Made by a program: the position numbers and the translations under genes | Notes under the pieces: model-generated | What the model saw: only the letters and a program-made list of their open reading frames with translations | Databases searched by the model: none | What the model was told of the DNA's origin: nothing | Shown: positions 9,496-18,497 of the stretch, in pieces | Layout of the letters: every line of letters begins with the position of its first letter | Numbering within the stretch: the first letter of the stretch is position 1 | Origin: Streptomyces sp. NBC_00620 | Lineage (GTDB): Bacteria > Actinomycetota > Actinomycetes > Streptomycetales > Streptomycetaceae | Assembly (NCBI RefSeq): GCF_026341825.1 | Contig: NZ_JAPENY010000001.1 | Location: 3,906,001 to 3,970,000 of the forward strand | DNA length: 64,000 nucleotides | Direction: 5' to 3'

Positions 9496-9842
9496 GAGGG
9501 CGGGGCTGTCTCCTGGGAGCCGTCGGACGGCCCGGGAGACCAGGAGAGTTTGACCAGCAGGTGGCCCTCGACCGCGCTCTTGGCGATCAGGGCGCCCGCC
9601 TCCGCCGTGAGCTTGACCCCGAACTCGATCTCGACCGAGTCGGGGCGCAGGCTGCCGTCGCGGAACACCCGCAGCGCGGACTCGGCCGCGGCCCGCACGC
9701 CCTCCAGGGAGCCCTCGAAAGTGCGCGCGGCCTGGACGGTCCCGTCGTTGCGGGACACCAGCCGGGAGCCGGACTCGTCCTCGATGCCCTCGACGAGGAC
9801 CAGCGCCCCGTCGTCGGTCTTGAACTCCACGCGTCCGTCCAT
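9492..9842 (-). CDS. Trypco1 (trypsin-co-occurring domain 1) protein
   Basis: 116 residues, all one small alpha/beta domain of the CU044_2847/Trypco1 type: strand MDGRVEFKTDDGALVLVEG, a helix TFEGSLEGVRAAAESALRVF, then VEIEFGVKLTAEAGALIAKS, the family's best conserved part. The family is named for its constant association with trypsin-like effector proteases and is thought to hold or regulate them; no catalytic residues are seen. It is the first gene of the four-gene system and overlaps the protease gene by 4 bp. The start ATG at 9842 follows a GGGGAC ribosome site. Confidence 0.85.
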   Translation of the reverse strand: MDGRVEFKTDDGALVLVEGIEDESGSRLVSRNDGTVQAARTFEGSLEGVRAAAESALRVFRDGSLRPDSVEIEFGVKLTAEAGALIAKSAVEGHLLVKLSWSPGPSDGSQETAPPS

Positions 9843-9858
9843 GCGTCACGTCCCCGTT

Positions 9859-9919
9859 GTGTGTGACTCCGCCGCGTCGTGCCTGTGACTCCGCTGCATG
9901 GTGCCTGTGACTCTGCCGC
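9859..9919. repeat. Three imperfect 20-22 bp tandem repeats in a divergent promoter region
   Basis: GTGCCTGTGACTCCGCTGC at 9879-9897 and its near copy at 9901-9919 follow a shorter copy (GTGTGTGACTCCGCCGC) at 9859-9875. The repeats lie just upstream of the conflict-system operon, in the 270-bp divergent region shared with the S8 protease gene. Helical spacing of about two turns would suit cooperative binding by a regulator. No terminator was seen in the region. Confidence 0.7.
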
Positions 9920-10112
9920 ACCTTCATTGTTACGGACGGTACTTGGGGCTGTCCCGGTTTCCGCAGCTCGTACCCGTCTGTTCGCACCCGTCTGTTCTGG
10001 CGGGAAGCCGCCAGGGCGCCTTCCCGCCAGGTCCCGTCAACTCATCCGCAACACAAGCCCCCCGACACTCTTCGCAGCACACAGGGCATGCCGCCGACGA
10101 GAAAGGGCGAAG

Positions 10113-13100
10113 ATGACCAGAGGACCAGCGAGACGCGGGGCGGCGCTGTTGTCGGCCGGGCTCGTGATCGCCTTGCTGCCCACCGGGCAGGCGGCGGCCG
10201 CACCGGACACCGGGACTTCGACCGCCACCGGGACGTCGACTGCCACTGGGGCCGCGAGCGCCGCCCGCACCGTAACCCTCGTCACCGGCGACCAGGTGAC
10301 CGTCACCGACCTGGGCGGCGGGAAGAAGACGGTCACCGTCGAGCGCCCCAAGGGTGCCACCGGCGCCGTGCGCACCCAGGTGGCGAACGGCACCGTCACC
10401 GTCGTACCGGACGAGGCGCTGCCGTATCTGCGGGCGGGCACCCTCGACCGGCGGCTGTTCGACGTGAGCGAGCTGATACGGCAGGGGCTCACCGACCAGA
10501 AGACGGACGAGCTGCCGCTGATCGTCACGTACGAGAAGAAGGCGCGTGCGGTGACTCCGCGCGGGGCCGAGCGCACGCGTGCCCTGCCGAGCATCGACGG
10601 CGCCGCCGTCGACGCGGACAAGGGGCGCACCTTCTGGCAGGCACTCACCGCCCAGGACGGCATCGACAAGGTCTGGCTCGACGGGCGCGTCACGGCCGAC
10701 ATGGCCGAGAGCAACGCGCAGATCGGCACGGCGGCGGCGTGGGAGGCCGGGCTCACCGGCAAGGGGGTCACGGTCGCCGTCCTCGACACGGGCGTCGACG
10801 TCGGACATCCCGACCTCGCCGGACGGGTCTCGGCGACAAAGAGCTTTATCGAGGGTCAGGAAGTCGCCGACCGCAACGGCCATGGCACGCACGTCACTTC
10901 GACCGTGGGCGGGAGCGGCGCCGCTTCGGACGGGCTGGAGAAGGGCGTCGCGCCCGGGGCCACGCTCGCCGTCGGCAAGGTCCTCAGCGACCAGGGGTCC
11001 GGGAGCGAGTCGCAGATCATCGCCGGTATGGAGTGGGCCGCGCGTGACGTACACGCCAAGGTGATCTCCATGAGCCTCGGCTCGACCGAGGCCGGCGACG
11101 GCACCGACCCCATGGCCGAAGCAGTCAACACCCTCTCCCGGGAGACCGGCGCACTCTTCGTCATCGCCGCCGGGAATACCGGCGCCCCGTCCTCCATCGG
11201 CTCACCCGGCGCCGCCGACTCCGCGCTGACCATCGGCGCGGTCGACTCCGCCGACGAGGCCGCCTACTTCACCAGCGCGGGCCCGCGCTACGGCGACAAC
11301 GCCCTCAAGCCCGACCTCTCCGCGCCGGGCGTCGACATCCTCGCCGCACGCTCCCAACTCGTGGGCGGCGAAGGCTATTACGAGAGCATGAGCGGTACGT
11401 CGATGGCGACGCCGCATGTCGCGGGGGTGGCCGCCCTGCTTGCCGAGAAGCACCCGGACTGGACCGGCGCGCAACTCAAGGACGCGCTGATGTCCACGTC
11501 GAAGCAACTCGACGCCTCCGCCTACGTGTTGGGTTCTGGGCGCGTGAGCGTGCCGGACGCGATCGGCACCTCGGTCACCGCCACCGGCAGCGCGGACCTC
11601 GGCTTCTACGGCTGGCCGTACGAAGCGAACGAACCCGTCACCAAGACGGTGACGTACACCAACTCCTCCGACACGGCAGTGGACTTGACCCTCGCCGTGC
11701 AGGGCGCGCCCGACGGTGTCGCGACCCTCGCCGACTCCACGCTCACCGTGCCCGCGCACGGAACCGCGGCCACCACGGTGACCGGCGACGGCACGAAGGC
11801 GGCCGTCGGCAACACGTCCGGGCAGATCGTCGCCTCCGTGGCCGGCACTCCCGTCGCGCACACCGCGTTCGGGCTGGTCAAGGAGGAGGAGCGGTACACG
11901 CTCACCGTGCACGTCAAGGACCGTGACGGAGCCGCGACGGCCGCCGGTCTCGTGGTCCAGCAGCTCACGGAGGGCGTCGACCCGTTCTGGGCGCCGGTCG
12001 ACGACTCCGGCACCCTGGAACTCCGGCTGAAGCCGGGGGCGTACAGCCTGGACACCTTCCTCGACGTGCGCGGCGGCAACGGCGCGGACTCACTCGGGCT
12101 CGGCTTCCTCACGGCACCCGAGGTCACGCTCGACCAGGACCGTGAAGTCACCCTCGACGGAAGGCAGTTGAAGGAGATCGAGGCGAAGGTCGACCGGCGG
12201 ACCGAGACCCGGCAGCTCCTTATGGAGTACAGCCGGAAGGCGGGCGGGGCCGACCTGTTCGAGGCCGTCCAGGTTCCGGTGAAGTACGACAGCATCTTCG
12301 CCGCGCCCACCACGAAGGTCACCGAGGGCACCTTCGAGTACCGGACCGTGTGGCGGCTCGGCAAGCCGCTCCTCGAGGTCAAGGGTGTTGCTGGGGCGGT
12401 CGTCCAGCCGGGCACCACGCTGATCGAGGGGCGCAGCAAGCTGCCGCTCGTGGATGTCGGGGAGGGCCCCTTCACCGGGGTCAAGGGCAAGGCCGTTCTC
12501 GCACGGCTCGGCGACGGCGTCGAACCCGCCGCCCTCGCCCAGGCGGCCCAGGACGCGGGCGCCAAGGCGCTGTTCGTGACCGACGACACGGCCGGACGGC
12601 TCAACGCCTGGTTCGGCACGGAGGACTACCTCGACCGGCCGCTGCAGATCGCCACGGTGAACGCGGCGGACGCGGCCAGGCTGCGGGCGTCCAAGAGCGT
12701 CGACATGACGGGGACGCGCAACACGCCCTACACGTACGACCTTTCGGAGGGGCACGCGGGCGCCATCCCTCGCGGGGATCTCACGTACGAGCCCGGCGAC
12801 CGCGAACTCGCCGTTCTCGACACCGAGTTCCACGCCGCGAAGCCCGTGTCGGGCGGCGAGTTCCGCTACTCGATCACCGACACCTTCCCCATCGGAATCG
12901 GCTTCAAGGAGCGGATCGACTACCCGGCCGAGCGGACCGACTATGTCTCCACCGGCGCCGGACAGCTGTGGCACGAGTCCGTGGACCTCGGGGACAGCGC
13001 GCTGGAGGAGCGCAGCGGACTTGTCCGGTACCGCGGGGGCACCCACCCGGACCTCGACTGGTTCAAGCCCGTCTGGCATCCCTGGCTCGGCACCGGTCTC

Positions 13101-13748
13101 GGCTGGGGCCAGCAACGCGTCGGCAACCAGATGCAGTTCAACACACCCGGCTGGGGCGACTCCGGGCCCGACCACACCGGCTTCGGCGACGTGTGGAGTA
13201 CGGACAACGGCATGACCCAGTTCACGGCGGTGTACCAGGACGGAACCCTCGTCGACCGGCGCATGAGCTCGGGCGCGTACGTCTGGGACGCGCCCGCCGA
13301 CGAGCACACGTACAAGGTCGTCACGGACACGACGCTGGACGCGGACCGCTGGAAGCTGTCCACCAAGGGCCACTCCGAGTGGACCTTCAAGTCGGCGGCC
13401 ACGCCCGAGGACCGCTGGACCTTCCTGCCACTCCTCAACCTCGGCTACGACATCGACACCAACCTCACGGGCGACGTGCGCGGCGGCAGCCGGGTACCGG
13501 TGGGGATCTACGCCGAGTACGTGAAGGGCGCGGCGGACACCGGGACCATTGCGGGCGGGAAGCTGGAGGTGTCGTACGACGACGGGAAGACGTGGCGGAC
13601 GGTGAAACTCGGTGCCGGGAAGGCGTCCTGGAGCGGGACGCTGACGGTGCCGCGTGACGCCGAGTACATCTCGCTGCGGGCCTCCGCGAGTGACGACCGG
13701 GGTGGCTCGGTGAGCCAGGAGATCATCCGGGCGGTGGGGGTGCGGTAG
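10113..13748 (+). CDS. Secreted S8 (subtilisin-like) serine protease with long C-terminal region
   Basis: 1211 residues. I chose the ATG at 10113 because it starts a signal peptide (charged MTRGPARRG, hydrophobic core, AAAA cleavage region) after an AAAGGGCGAAG ribosome site. A propeptide-like region precedes the catalytic domain: Asp in VAVLDTGVDVGHPDL (about residue 224), His in NGHGTHV (about 259), Ser in SGTSMATPHVAG (about 428). A likely PA (protease-associated) domain lies near residues 770-850 (GKAVLARLGDGVEP...AKALFVTDD), and beta-sandwich-like segments continue to the end. It is exported and probably degrades extracellular protein. It is divergent from the conflict operon and convergent with the malonate operon; a hairpin separates the latter. 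Confidence 0.9.
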   Translation: MTRGPARRGAALLSAGLVIALLPTGQAAAAPDTGTSTATGTSTATGAASAARTVTLVTGDQVTVTDLGGGKKTVTVERPKGATGAVRTQVANGTVTVVPDEALPYLRAGTLDRRLFDVSELIRQGLTDQKTDELPLIVTYEKKARAVTPRGAERTRALPSIDGAAVDADKGRTFWQALTAQDGIDKVWLDGRVTADMAESNAQIGTAAAWEAGLTGKGVTVAVLDTGVDVGHPDLAGRVSATKSFIEGQEVADRNGHGTHVTSTVGGSGAASDGLEKGVAPGATLAVGKVLSDQGSGSESQIIAGMEWAARDVHAKVISMSLGSTEAGDGTDPMAEAVNTLSRETGALFVIAAGNTGAPSSIGSPGAADSALTIGAVDSADEAAYFTSAGPRYGDNALKPDLSAPGVDILAARSQLVGGEGYYESMSGTSMATPHVAGVAALLAEKHPDWTGAQLKDALMSTSKQLDASAYVLGSGRVSVPDAIGTSVTATGSADLGFYGWPYEANEPVTKTVTYTNSSDTAVDLTLAVQGAPDGVATLADSTLTVPAHGTAATTVTGDGTKAAVGNTSGQIVASVAGTPVAHTAFGLVKEEERYTLTVHVKDRDGAATAAGLVVQQLTEGVDPFWAPVDDSGTLELRLKPGAYSLDTFLDVRGGNGADSLGLGFLTAPEVTLDQDREVTLDGRQLKEIEAKVDRRTETRQLLMEYSRKAGGADLFEAVQVPVKYDSIFAAPTTKVTEGTFEYRTVWRLGKPLLEVKGVAGAVVQPGTTLIEGRSKLPLVDVGEGPFTGVKGKAVLARLGDGVEPAALAQAAQDAGAKALFVTDDTAGRLNAWFGTEDYLDRPLQIATVNAADAARLRASKSVDMTGTRNTPYTYDLSEGHAGAIPRGDLTYEPGDRELAVLDTEFHAAKPVSGGEFRYSITDTFPIGIGFKERIDYPAERTDYVSTGAGQLWHESVDLGDSALEERSGLVRYRGGTHPDLDWFKPVWHPWLGTGLGWGQQRVGNQMQFNTPGWGDSGPDHTGFGDVWSTDNGMTQFTAVYQDGTLVDRRMSSGAYVWDAPADEHTYKVVTDTTLDADRWKLSTKGHSEWTFKSAATPEDRWTFLPLLNLGYDIDTNLTGDVRGGSRVPVGIYAEYVKGAADTGTIAGGKLEVSYDDGKTWRTVKLGAGKASWSGTLTVPRDAEYISLRASASDDRGGSVSQEIIRAVGVR

Positions 13749-13815
13749 GCCTCCGCGCGGTGAGGTGCGGGGAGCACCCGCGCGGTGGGGTGCGGTCAGC
13801 ATCCCCCTTCGAGCA

Positions 13816-13851
13816 GGCGCCGCCTCCCCTTGGGAGGGGGGAGGCGGCGCC
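13816..13851. terminator. Bidirectional hairpin terminator
   Basis: A perfect 14-bp stem (GGCGCCGCCTCCCC with its complement) closes an 8-base loop between the convergent 3' ends of the S8 protease and carboxyltransferase genes. There is no U-tract, as is common in Streptomyces. A short direct repeat (GCGCGGTG and GGTGCGG variants) lies beside it at about 13755-13800. Confidence 0.85.
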
Positions 13852-13863
13852 ACCCAAATCCGG

Positions 13864-15414
13864 TCATTCCGTCGGGTTCTCCGTGATGCCCCGGACCACT
13901 CCCAGCTCCGCCAAGTCCTGTGGACGGATGCGGAGTTGGTCCGAGGTGGAGCGCACCTCGTCCGCGGGGCGCTTCAGGATCGCGGCCGCGAGCTCCGGCG
14001 CGATGACCGAGAAGTAACTGTCCGGCGTGGCCCAGGTGTTGCCGGGCGCGGCGAGCGCGAGGGCGCCGCCCGAGCCGCCCTCGCCGATCAACAGCGTGGT
14101 GACCGGTGTACGGGCGGTGGCCACGGCCGCGAACAGGTCCGCGATCGCCGACCCCGCGCCCTGACGCTCCGCGTCCGCGTCGTTCGCGGCACCCGGGGTG
14201 TCCACCAACGTCAGTACCGGGAAGCCGAGTCGGCCCGCGAGACGGATCAGGCGGGCGGCGGTGCGGTATCCGGCGGGGCGGGTCGCCGTCCCGCACTGCG
14301 CGGCGTACGCGATGGTCCGTCCGCCGGGCGTGAGACCGAATCCGCACAGCATGCCGGCGTCGGTTCCGCCGCAGCGGTCGCCGCTGATGGCGGCGCGGTG
14401 GGTGAAGTACGCGTCCAAGTAGGCGGCGGCGCGGGGGCGTTGGGGAGCGCGGGCGTGCTGGACGGCTTCCCAGCCGGTGGTGGGGAGGTCGGGTGAGCCG
14501 AGGGCGGGTGGGGGTGGTGCGGGCTTGGCGTCGGCGTCCCCGGGTAGGGGTGGTGCGGGCTTGGCGTCGGCCTTCCCGGGCAGGGGTGGTGCGGTCTCGG
14601 CTTCGGCGTCCCCGGACGGGGGAGGTGCGGTCTCGGCTTCGGCCTCCCCGGGCAGGGAAGGCGCGGTTTCGGCTTCGGCCTCCGTCGAGCGGCTGGAGCT
14701 GGGTCTCGGGCTGGGACCGGGGTTGGTGAGGAGTCTCAGCCACAGCGCCAGCGTCTCCCGTAGCTCCTCCGGCCGTACGACGGCGTCCACCGCGCCCGCC
14801 GCCACCTGCGCCTCCGCCGTGTACGCCGCCGGGTCCGCGTCGGGCGGGCGGACCCGGGAGCCCGCGAACCCGACCTGGGCGCCCGGCAGCGCGAGGGTCA
14901 CGTCGGCGCCCGCGCCCAGCGTGGCCCAGCCGCCGCCCGTCGTCGGGTCCCGCAGGACGGCGATCTGTGCGAGCCCCGCTGCCCGGGTGAGCGCCGACTG
15001 GCGGGCCACGCGCTGGAGTTGGGTGAGCGCGAGCATGCCCTCCTGCATCCGGCTGCCGCCGGTGGCGACGAGCGGGACGACGGGGAGACGGTGTTCGCGC
15101 GCGTAGGTGTACGCCGACTCCAGGCGGTCGCCGGTGCGTTCGCCGAGTGAGCCGCCCAGGAAGCCGAACTCGAAGGCGATCAGTACGGCGGGGGTACCGC
15201 CGATGACGGCACGGCCGCAGACGACGGACTCCTCCTCGCCGGTGCGGGCGGCGGCGCGGGCGCGCGAGTTGTCGTAACCCTGCCAGGACAGTGGACCGTC
15301 GGGCTTGAAGTTCCTTATGGGGACGGGCAGTTCACTGAACCCGTCGTCGTCCGTGACGAGGTCGATGACCTCGCGGGCCGTGAGGCGCTCAGTCCGCTCA
15401 GTCCGCTCAGTCAT
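13864..15414 (-). CDS. Fused alpha/beta acyl-CoA carboxyltransferase (AccD3-like)
   Basis: 516 residues joining a beta-type carboxyltransferase half (VATGGSRMQEGMLALTQLQR near 118-138; LALPGAQVGFAGSRV) to an alpha-type half (GDRCGGTDAGMLCGFGL; LIGEGGSGGALALAAPGNTW; LRIRPQDLAELGVVRGI). The halves are linked by five 12-residue repeats rich in Ala, Glu and Pro. The AccD zinc finger is not visible. Such enzymes move CO2 between carboxybiotin and acyl-CoA. No biotin carboxylase or carrier is nearby, so these would come from elsewhere. The start overlaps the matB stop by 4 bp, tying it to malonate use: it may run towards malonyl-CoA decarboxylation, replacing the missing matA (inference). The N terminus MTERTERTERL is itself a small repeat. 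Confidence 0.8.
   Translation of the reverse strand: MTERTERTERLTAREVIDLVTDDDGFSELPVPIRNFKPDGPLSWQGYDNSRARAAARTGEEESVVCGRAVIGGTPAVLIAFEFGFLGGSLGERTGDRLESAYTYAREHRLPVVPLVATGGSRMQEGMLALTQLQRVARQSALTRAAGLAQIAVLRDPTTGGGWATLGAGADVTLALPGAQVGFAGSRVRPPDADPAAYTAEAQVAAGAVDAVVRPEELRETLALWLRLLTNPGPSPRPSSSRSTEAEAETAPSLPGEAEAETAPPPSGDAEAETAPPLPGKADAKPAPPLPGDADAKPAPPPPALGSPDLPTTGWEAVQHARAPQRPRAAAYLDAYFTHRAAISGDRCGGTDAGMLCGFGLTPGGRTIAYAAQCGTATRPAGYRTAARLIRLAGRLGFPVLTLVDTPGAANDADAERQGAGSAIADLFAAVATARTPVTTLLIGEGGSGGALALAAPGNTWATPDSYFSVIAPELAAAILKRPADEVRSTSDQLRIRPQDLAELGVVRGITENPTE
14508..14688. repeat. 36-bp coding tandem repeat in the carboxyltransferase linker
   Basis: Five 36-bp units encode 12-residue repeats of the form DADAKPAPPLPG and EAEAETAPSLPG. 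They sit between the two carboxyltransferase half-domains, where length change should be tolerated. All units are a multiple of three, so the frame is kept. Confidence 0.85.
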
Positions 15415-16901
15415 TCCGCATCCTTGCGCAGAGCCCGCTTGAGGATCTTGCCCATGTCGTTGCGGGGCAGGGACTCCAGGAAGTGGACAACGCGCGGACG
15501 CTTGTGCGGGGCGAGGCGCCGGGCCACGTGGTCGGAGAGCTCGGAGCCGAGGGCGGGGTCGGGGGCGCCTTCCGGTACCACCCAGGCCACGATCCGCTCG
15601 CCCAGGTCCTCGTCGGGTTCGCCGGTGACGGCGGCCTCGCGCACGGCGGGGTGTTCGAGGAGCGCGTTCTCGATCTCGCCCGCGCCGATCTTGTAGCCGC
15701 CGCTCTTGATCAGGTCGGTGGCCTTGCGGCCGACGATGCGTACGTATCCGTCGGCGTCCAGGACCGCCATGTCGCCGGTGCGGAACCAGCCGTCCTCGGT
15801 GAACGCGGCGGCGGTGGCGTCGGGCCGGTTCAGATACTCGGTGAAGAGGTTCGGCCCGCGGACCTGGATCTCACCGACGCTCTCCCCGTCGCAGAAGCCG
15901 GTGGGGGCGCCGTCCGTGTCGTACGCGGCGATCGTCGACCCGTCCTCCTCCACGAGCCGCAGGCCGACCCCGGGCAGCGGCACGCCGACGGTGCCGGGCC
16001 GGGGCTCACCGTCCACCCGGACACTCGTGTTCATCAGCGTCTCCGTCATGCCGTACCGCTCGATGACCCTGCGCCCGGTCGCGGCCGTGATCCGCTCGTG
16101 GTCGTGCACGGGCAGCGCGGCGGAACCGGACACCAGGAGCCGCGCCCGGCCGAGCGCCTTGCCCAACTCCATGTCCTGGTCCAGGACTTCGGCGAGCCGG
16201 TGGTACATCGTCGGCACCCCGAACAGCATCGTCGCGCCGTCGTTCAGCTCCCGCGCCACGCCCTCCGCGCTGAACCGCCCCAGATGCCGAACGGCCCCAC
16301 CGCGCCGCAGCGGCCCAAGGATGCCCAGGATCAGCCCGTGCACATGGAACAGCGGCAGCCCGTGCACGAGAACGTCCTCACCCGTCCACTGCCAGGCGTC
16401 GGCCAGCGCGTCGAGGGTCGCGGCGATCGCGCGGCGCGGGATGACGGCGCCCTTGGGCGGTCCTGTGGTGCCGGAGGTGTAGACGACGAGGGCGGCGGCG
16501 TCCTCCTCCGGGGCTTCCCGTACGGCCGTACCGCCACCTCTGGGGCGCACTTCGACGTCGATACGCTCCAACTCGCGCAGGGAGCCGGGCAGTTCGACCC
16601 CCGCCTCGGCCAGCACCACCGACGGCCGACTGTCGGACAGGATGTGCCCCAGCTCGCTCTCTCCCGACTTCGGATTGAGCGGCACGGCCGGCACCCCGGC
16701 GAGCAGTGCGGCCACGACCCCGACAGCGGTCTCAAGGGTCGGCGTCGCCCACACGGCGACACGTCCCGCGTCTCCGATCCGTTCGGCCAGCGGTGCGCTC
16801 GCGGCCGCGAGTTCGCCGTAGGTCAGTGAGCGCTCGCCGAAGCGCAGGGCGGGCCGAGCGGCGCAGTCGCCCGACACCAGGGCCGGGAAGAGAGGGGACA
16901 C
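15411..16901 (-). CDS. matB: Malonyl-CoA synthetase (acyl-CoA synthetase family)
   Basis: 496 residues from a GTG at 16901 with an AAGGAG site. The AMP-binding P-loop reads VVYTSGTTGPPKGAV (about 137-151), A5 is RYGMTETLMN, A7/A8 are GWFRTGDMAVLDADGYVRIVGR and SGGYKIGAGEIE, and the A10 lysine is in NDMGKILKRAL (about 485). The compact length, missing N-terminal extension and linkage to a MatC-type transporter point to MatB, which activates malonate (often methylmalonate too) to its CoA thioester. From memory this matches the Streptomyces MatB once annotated as fadD1. Its products would feed fatty acid and polyketide synthesis. A short-chain acyl-CoA synthetase of other specificity is the alternative. 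Confidence 0.8.
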   Translation of the reverse strand: MSPLFPALVSGDCAARPALRFGERSLTYGELAAASAPLAERIGDAGRVAVWATPTLETAVGVVAALLAGVPAVPLNPKSGESELGHILSDSRPSVVLAEAGVELPGSLRELERIDVEVRPRGGGTAVREAPEEDAAALVVYTSGTTGPPKGAVIPRRAIAATLDALADAWQWTGEDVLVHGLPLFHVHGLILGILGPLRRGGAVRHLGRFSAEGVARELNDGATMLFGVPTMYHRLAEVLDQDMELGKALGRARLLVSGSAALPVHDHERITAATGRRVIERYGMTETLMNTSVRVDGEPRPGTVGVPLPGVGLRLVEEDGSTIAAYDTDGAPTGFCDGESVGEIQVRGPNLFTEYLNRPDATAAAFTEDGWFRTGDMAVLDADGYVRIVGRKATDLIKSGGYKIGAGEIENALLEHPAVREAAVTGEPDEDLGERIVAWVVPEGAPDPALGSELSDHVARRLAPHKRPRVVHFLESLPRNDMGKILKRALRKDAE

Positions 16902-16921
16902 GCGTCGTACTCCTTGTCGTC

Positions 16922-16991
16922 GTTGCCGTACCGCGGTGGCCATACCGCGGTTGCTGCACCGTGGTTGCCGAGTCGCGGCTGCCGTACGGCT
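16922..16991. repeat. 14-bp tandem repeat between matB and matC
   Basis: Five consecutive 14-bp units with consensus GTTGCCGTACCGCG occupy the 115-bp gap between matC's stop (17017) and matB's start (16901). The units are imperfect; the last ends in GTACGGC. On the transcribed strand each can form a small hairpin (CGCGGTACGG type). Possible roles are mRNA processing or attenuation between the transporter and enzyme genes. Confidence 0.75.
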
Positions 16992-17016
16992 TTCGCCGCA
17001 CCGCCTCGCGCGGTTG

Positions 17017-18306
17017 TCACCCCCAGCCGGGCACCACCAGCACGAGCCAGACCACGGCGGGGACCACAGCCACCACGATCCCCCCATACATCATCAACTG
17101 CCGGAAGAAACGCTCCCGGTCGACCCCGGGTGCCGCTGCCAGCACCAGTGCGCCGTTCGTGGAGAACGGGCTCACGTCCACCACCGTCGCCGACACCGCG
17201 AGGGCCGCCACCATGCCGATCGCTCCGATCTCGCCCTGCGCCAGGAACGGCACCGCAAGCGGGATCAGCGCCCCCATGATGCCGACGGACGAGGCGAACG
17301 CGGAGATCACCGCGCCGATGTAACACAGGAGCACGGAGGCAAGCAGCGGGATGCCGATGTCGCTGACGCCGTCGCCGGCCCATTTGATCGTGCCCATCTC
17401 GTCCAGCACGGCGACATACGTGAGCACGCCGCAGATGAGGAGCACCGTCGGCCAGGCGATCTGGCCCACGGCGTTGCGGCTGTCCTCCGGCCAGCAGGCG
17501 CTGAGCACGACGGCGAGGCTGATCGAGGTGAGTCCGGCGTCCAGGTCGAAGGCGAGGACGGCGACGACGAGGGCGACGAGAGCGGCGAGCGTGGCGATAC
17601 GGGCGGGGGTGAGACGGGTGTCCTCCTCTGCCTTCTTCTCCTCGTCGTCGGGGACTTCGTCCGCGCCCTTGCCTCCGGCGGCTTCCGTTCCGGCGTCGGC
17701 GCCCCTCAGTTTCAGCCCGCCGAGGACGACGAAGAGGATGCCCGCGATGACGAGGTTGACGATGAGCGAGGCGAGGAAGAGGGCGATCTCGTTGCCCGGG
17801 AGATTCTCGCGCTCGACGATGCCGTTGACGATCGATCCGTAGATGCTGATCGGGGAGAAGCCGCCACCCTGGGCGCCGTGCACGACCATCGCCCCCATCA
17901 GCAGCGGACTGATCCCGTAACGGGTGGCGAAACTCAGCGCGATCGGCGCGACGATGGCCACGGCGGCCGGACTGACCGCGCCGATCGCGGTGAGTGCCCC
18001 GGTGAGGACGAACATCACCCAGGGAATCAGCGCGACCCGTCCGCGTACGACCCGGATCGAGGCGTGCACCAGCCAGTCGGTGGTGCCGTTGGCGCGAGCG
18101 ATCGCGAAGAGATACGTCACCCCGACGAGCACGACGAAGAGGTCGCCGGGGAAGCCGGCGAAGATCGTGTCGGTGTCGAAGTCCGCGACCAGTTCACCCA
18201 CGCCGAACGCGGCGGCGAAGGCGAGAGCGCCCATGTTGATGGATCGGGTTGTGGCGATCACGAACACGGCGACGAGCACGATGATCGAAATCAGTTCGGC
18301 GGACAT
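17017..18306 (-). CDS. matC: MatC-type dicarboxylate (malonate) transporter
   Basis: 429 residues, about 11-12 hydrophobic helices, with a charged cytoplasmic loop near 215-240 (EVPDDEEKKAEEDTRL). The N-terminal half carries the MatC family block (ARANGTTDWLVHASIRVVRGR...LTGALTAIGAVSPAAVAIVAPIAL) and the C-terminal half the matching re-entrant block (VDVSPFSTNGALVLAAAP). Family members are ion-coupled transporters for malonate and related C3-C4 dicarboxylates. Start ATG at 18306 has a GGGAG site. It is the first gene of the matC-matB-carboxyltransferase operon and is divergent from a FadR-type regulator; repeated putative operator sites sit directly upstream. Confidence 0.8.
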   Translation of the reverse strand: MSAELISIIVLVAVFVIATTRSINMGALAFAAAFGVGELVADFDTDTIFAGFPGDLFVVLVGVTYLFAIARANGTTDWLVHASIRVVRGRVALIPWVMFVLTGALTAIGAVSPAAVAIVAPIALSFATRYGISPLLMGAMVVHGAQGGGFSPISIYGSIVNGIVERENLPGNEIALFLASLIVNLVIAGILFVVLGGLKLRGADAGTEAAGGKGADEVPDDEEKKAEEDTRLTPARIATLAALVALVVAVLAFDLDAGLTSISLAVVLSACWPEDSRNAVGQIAWPTVLLICGVLTYVAVLDEMGTIKWAGDGVSDIGIPLLASVLLCYIGAVISAFASSVGIMGALIPLAVPFLAQGEIGAIGMVAALAVSATVVDVSPFSTNGALVLAAAPGVDRERFFRQLMMYGGIVVAVVPAVVWLVLVVPGWG

Positions 18307-18351
18307 GCGGGCTCCCGTCCCTGGGTCCCTCGTTGATTGGCTCGGCCGATG

Positions 18352-18447
18352 ATTGGTCAAGTGGCTGCACCACTCATTGACCTGGTGGCTGCGCCACTCA
18401 TTGACCCAGTGGCTGCACCGCCGATTGACCAAGTGGCTGGTCCACAT
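18352..18447. promoter_or_regulatory. Array of four 24-bp repeats, likely GntR operator sites
   Basis: Units start at 18352, 18376, 18400 and 18424, each reading ATTGACCAAGTGGCTGCACC with variation. They lie 46-140 bp upstream of matC, in the divergent region with the regulator gene. The core TGACCAAGTGG recurs in inverted form at 18498-18526. The exact 24-bp spacing and absence of spacers argue for a binding array, not CRISPR. Binding by the neighbouring FadR-type protein is inferred. Confidence 0.65.
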
Positions 18448-18497
18448 TGGGTGTTGACCGGATGGAGCGTCAAGGAGTCTGACGCGAATTGGCTCAG

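Noticed and set aside
9879..10112. Upstream extension of the S8 protease by 78 codons
   Set aside because: It runs through a repeat and promoter region, and the ATG at 10113 begins a standard signal peptide with a ribosome site.
18352..18447. Possible short CRISPR array (four 24-bp repeats)
   Set aside because: The repeats are directly adjacent with no spacers, no cas genes are near, and the position upstream of a regulated operon suits operators.
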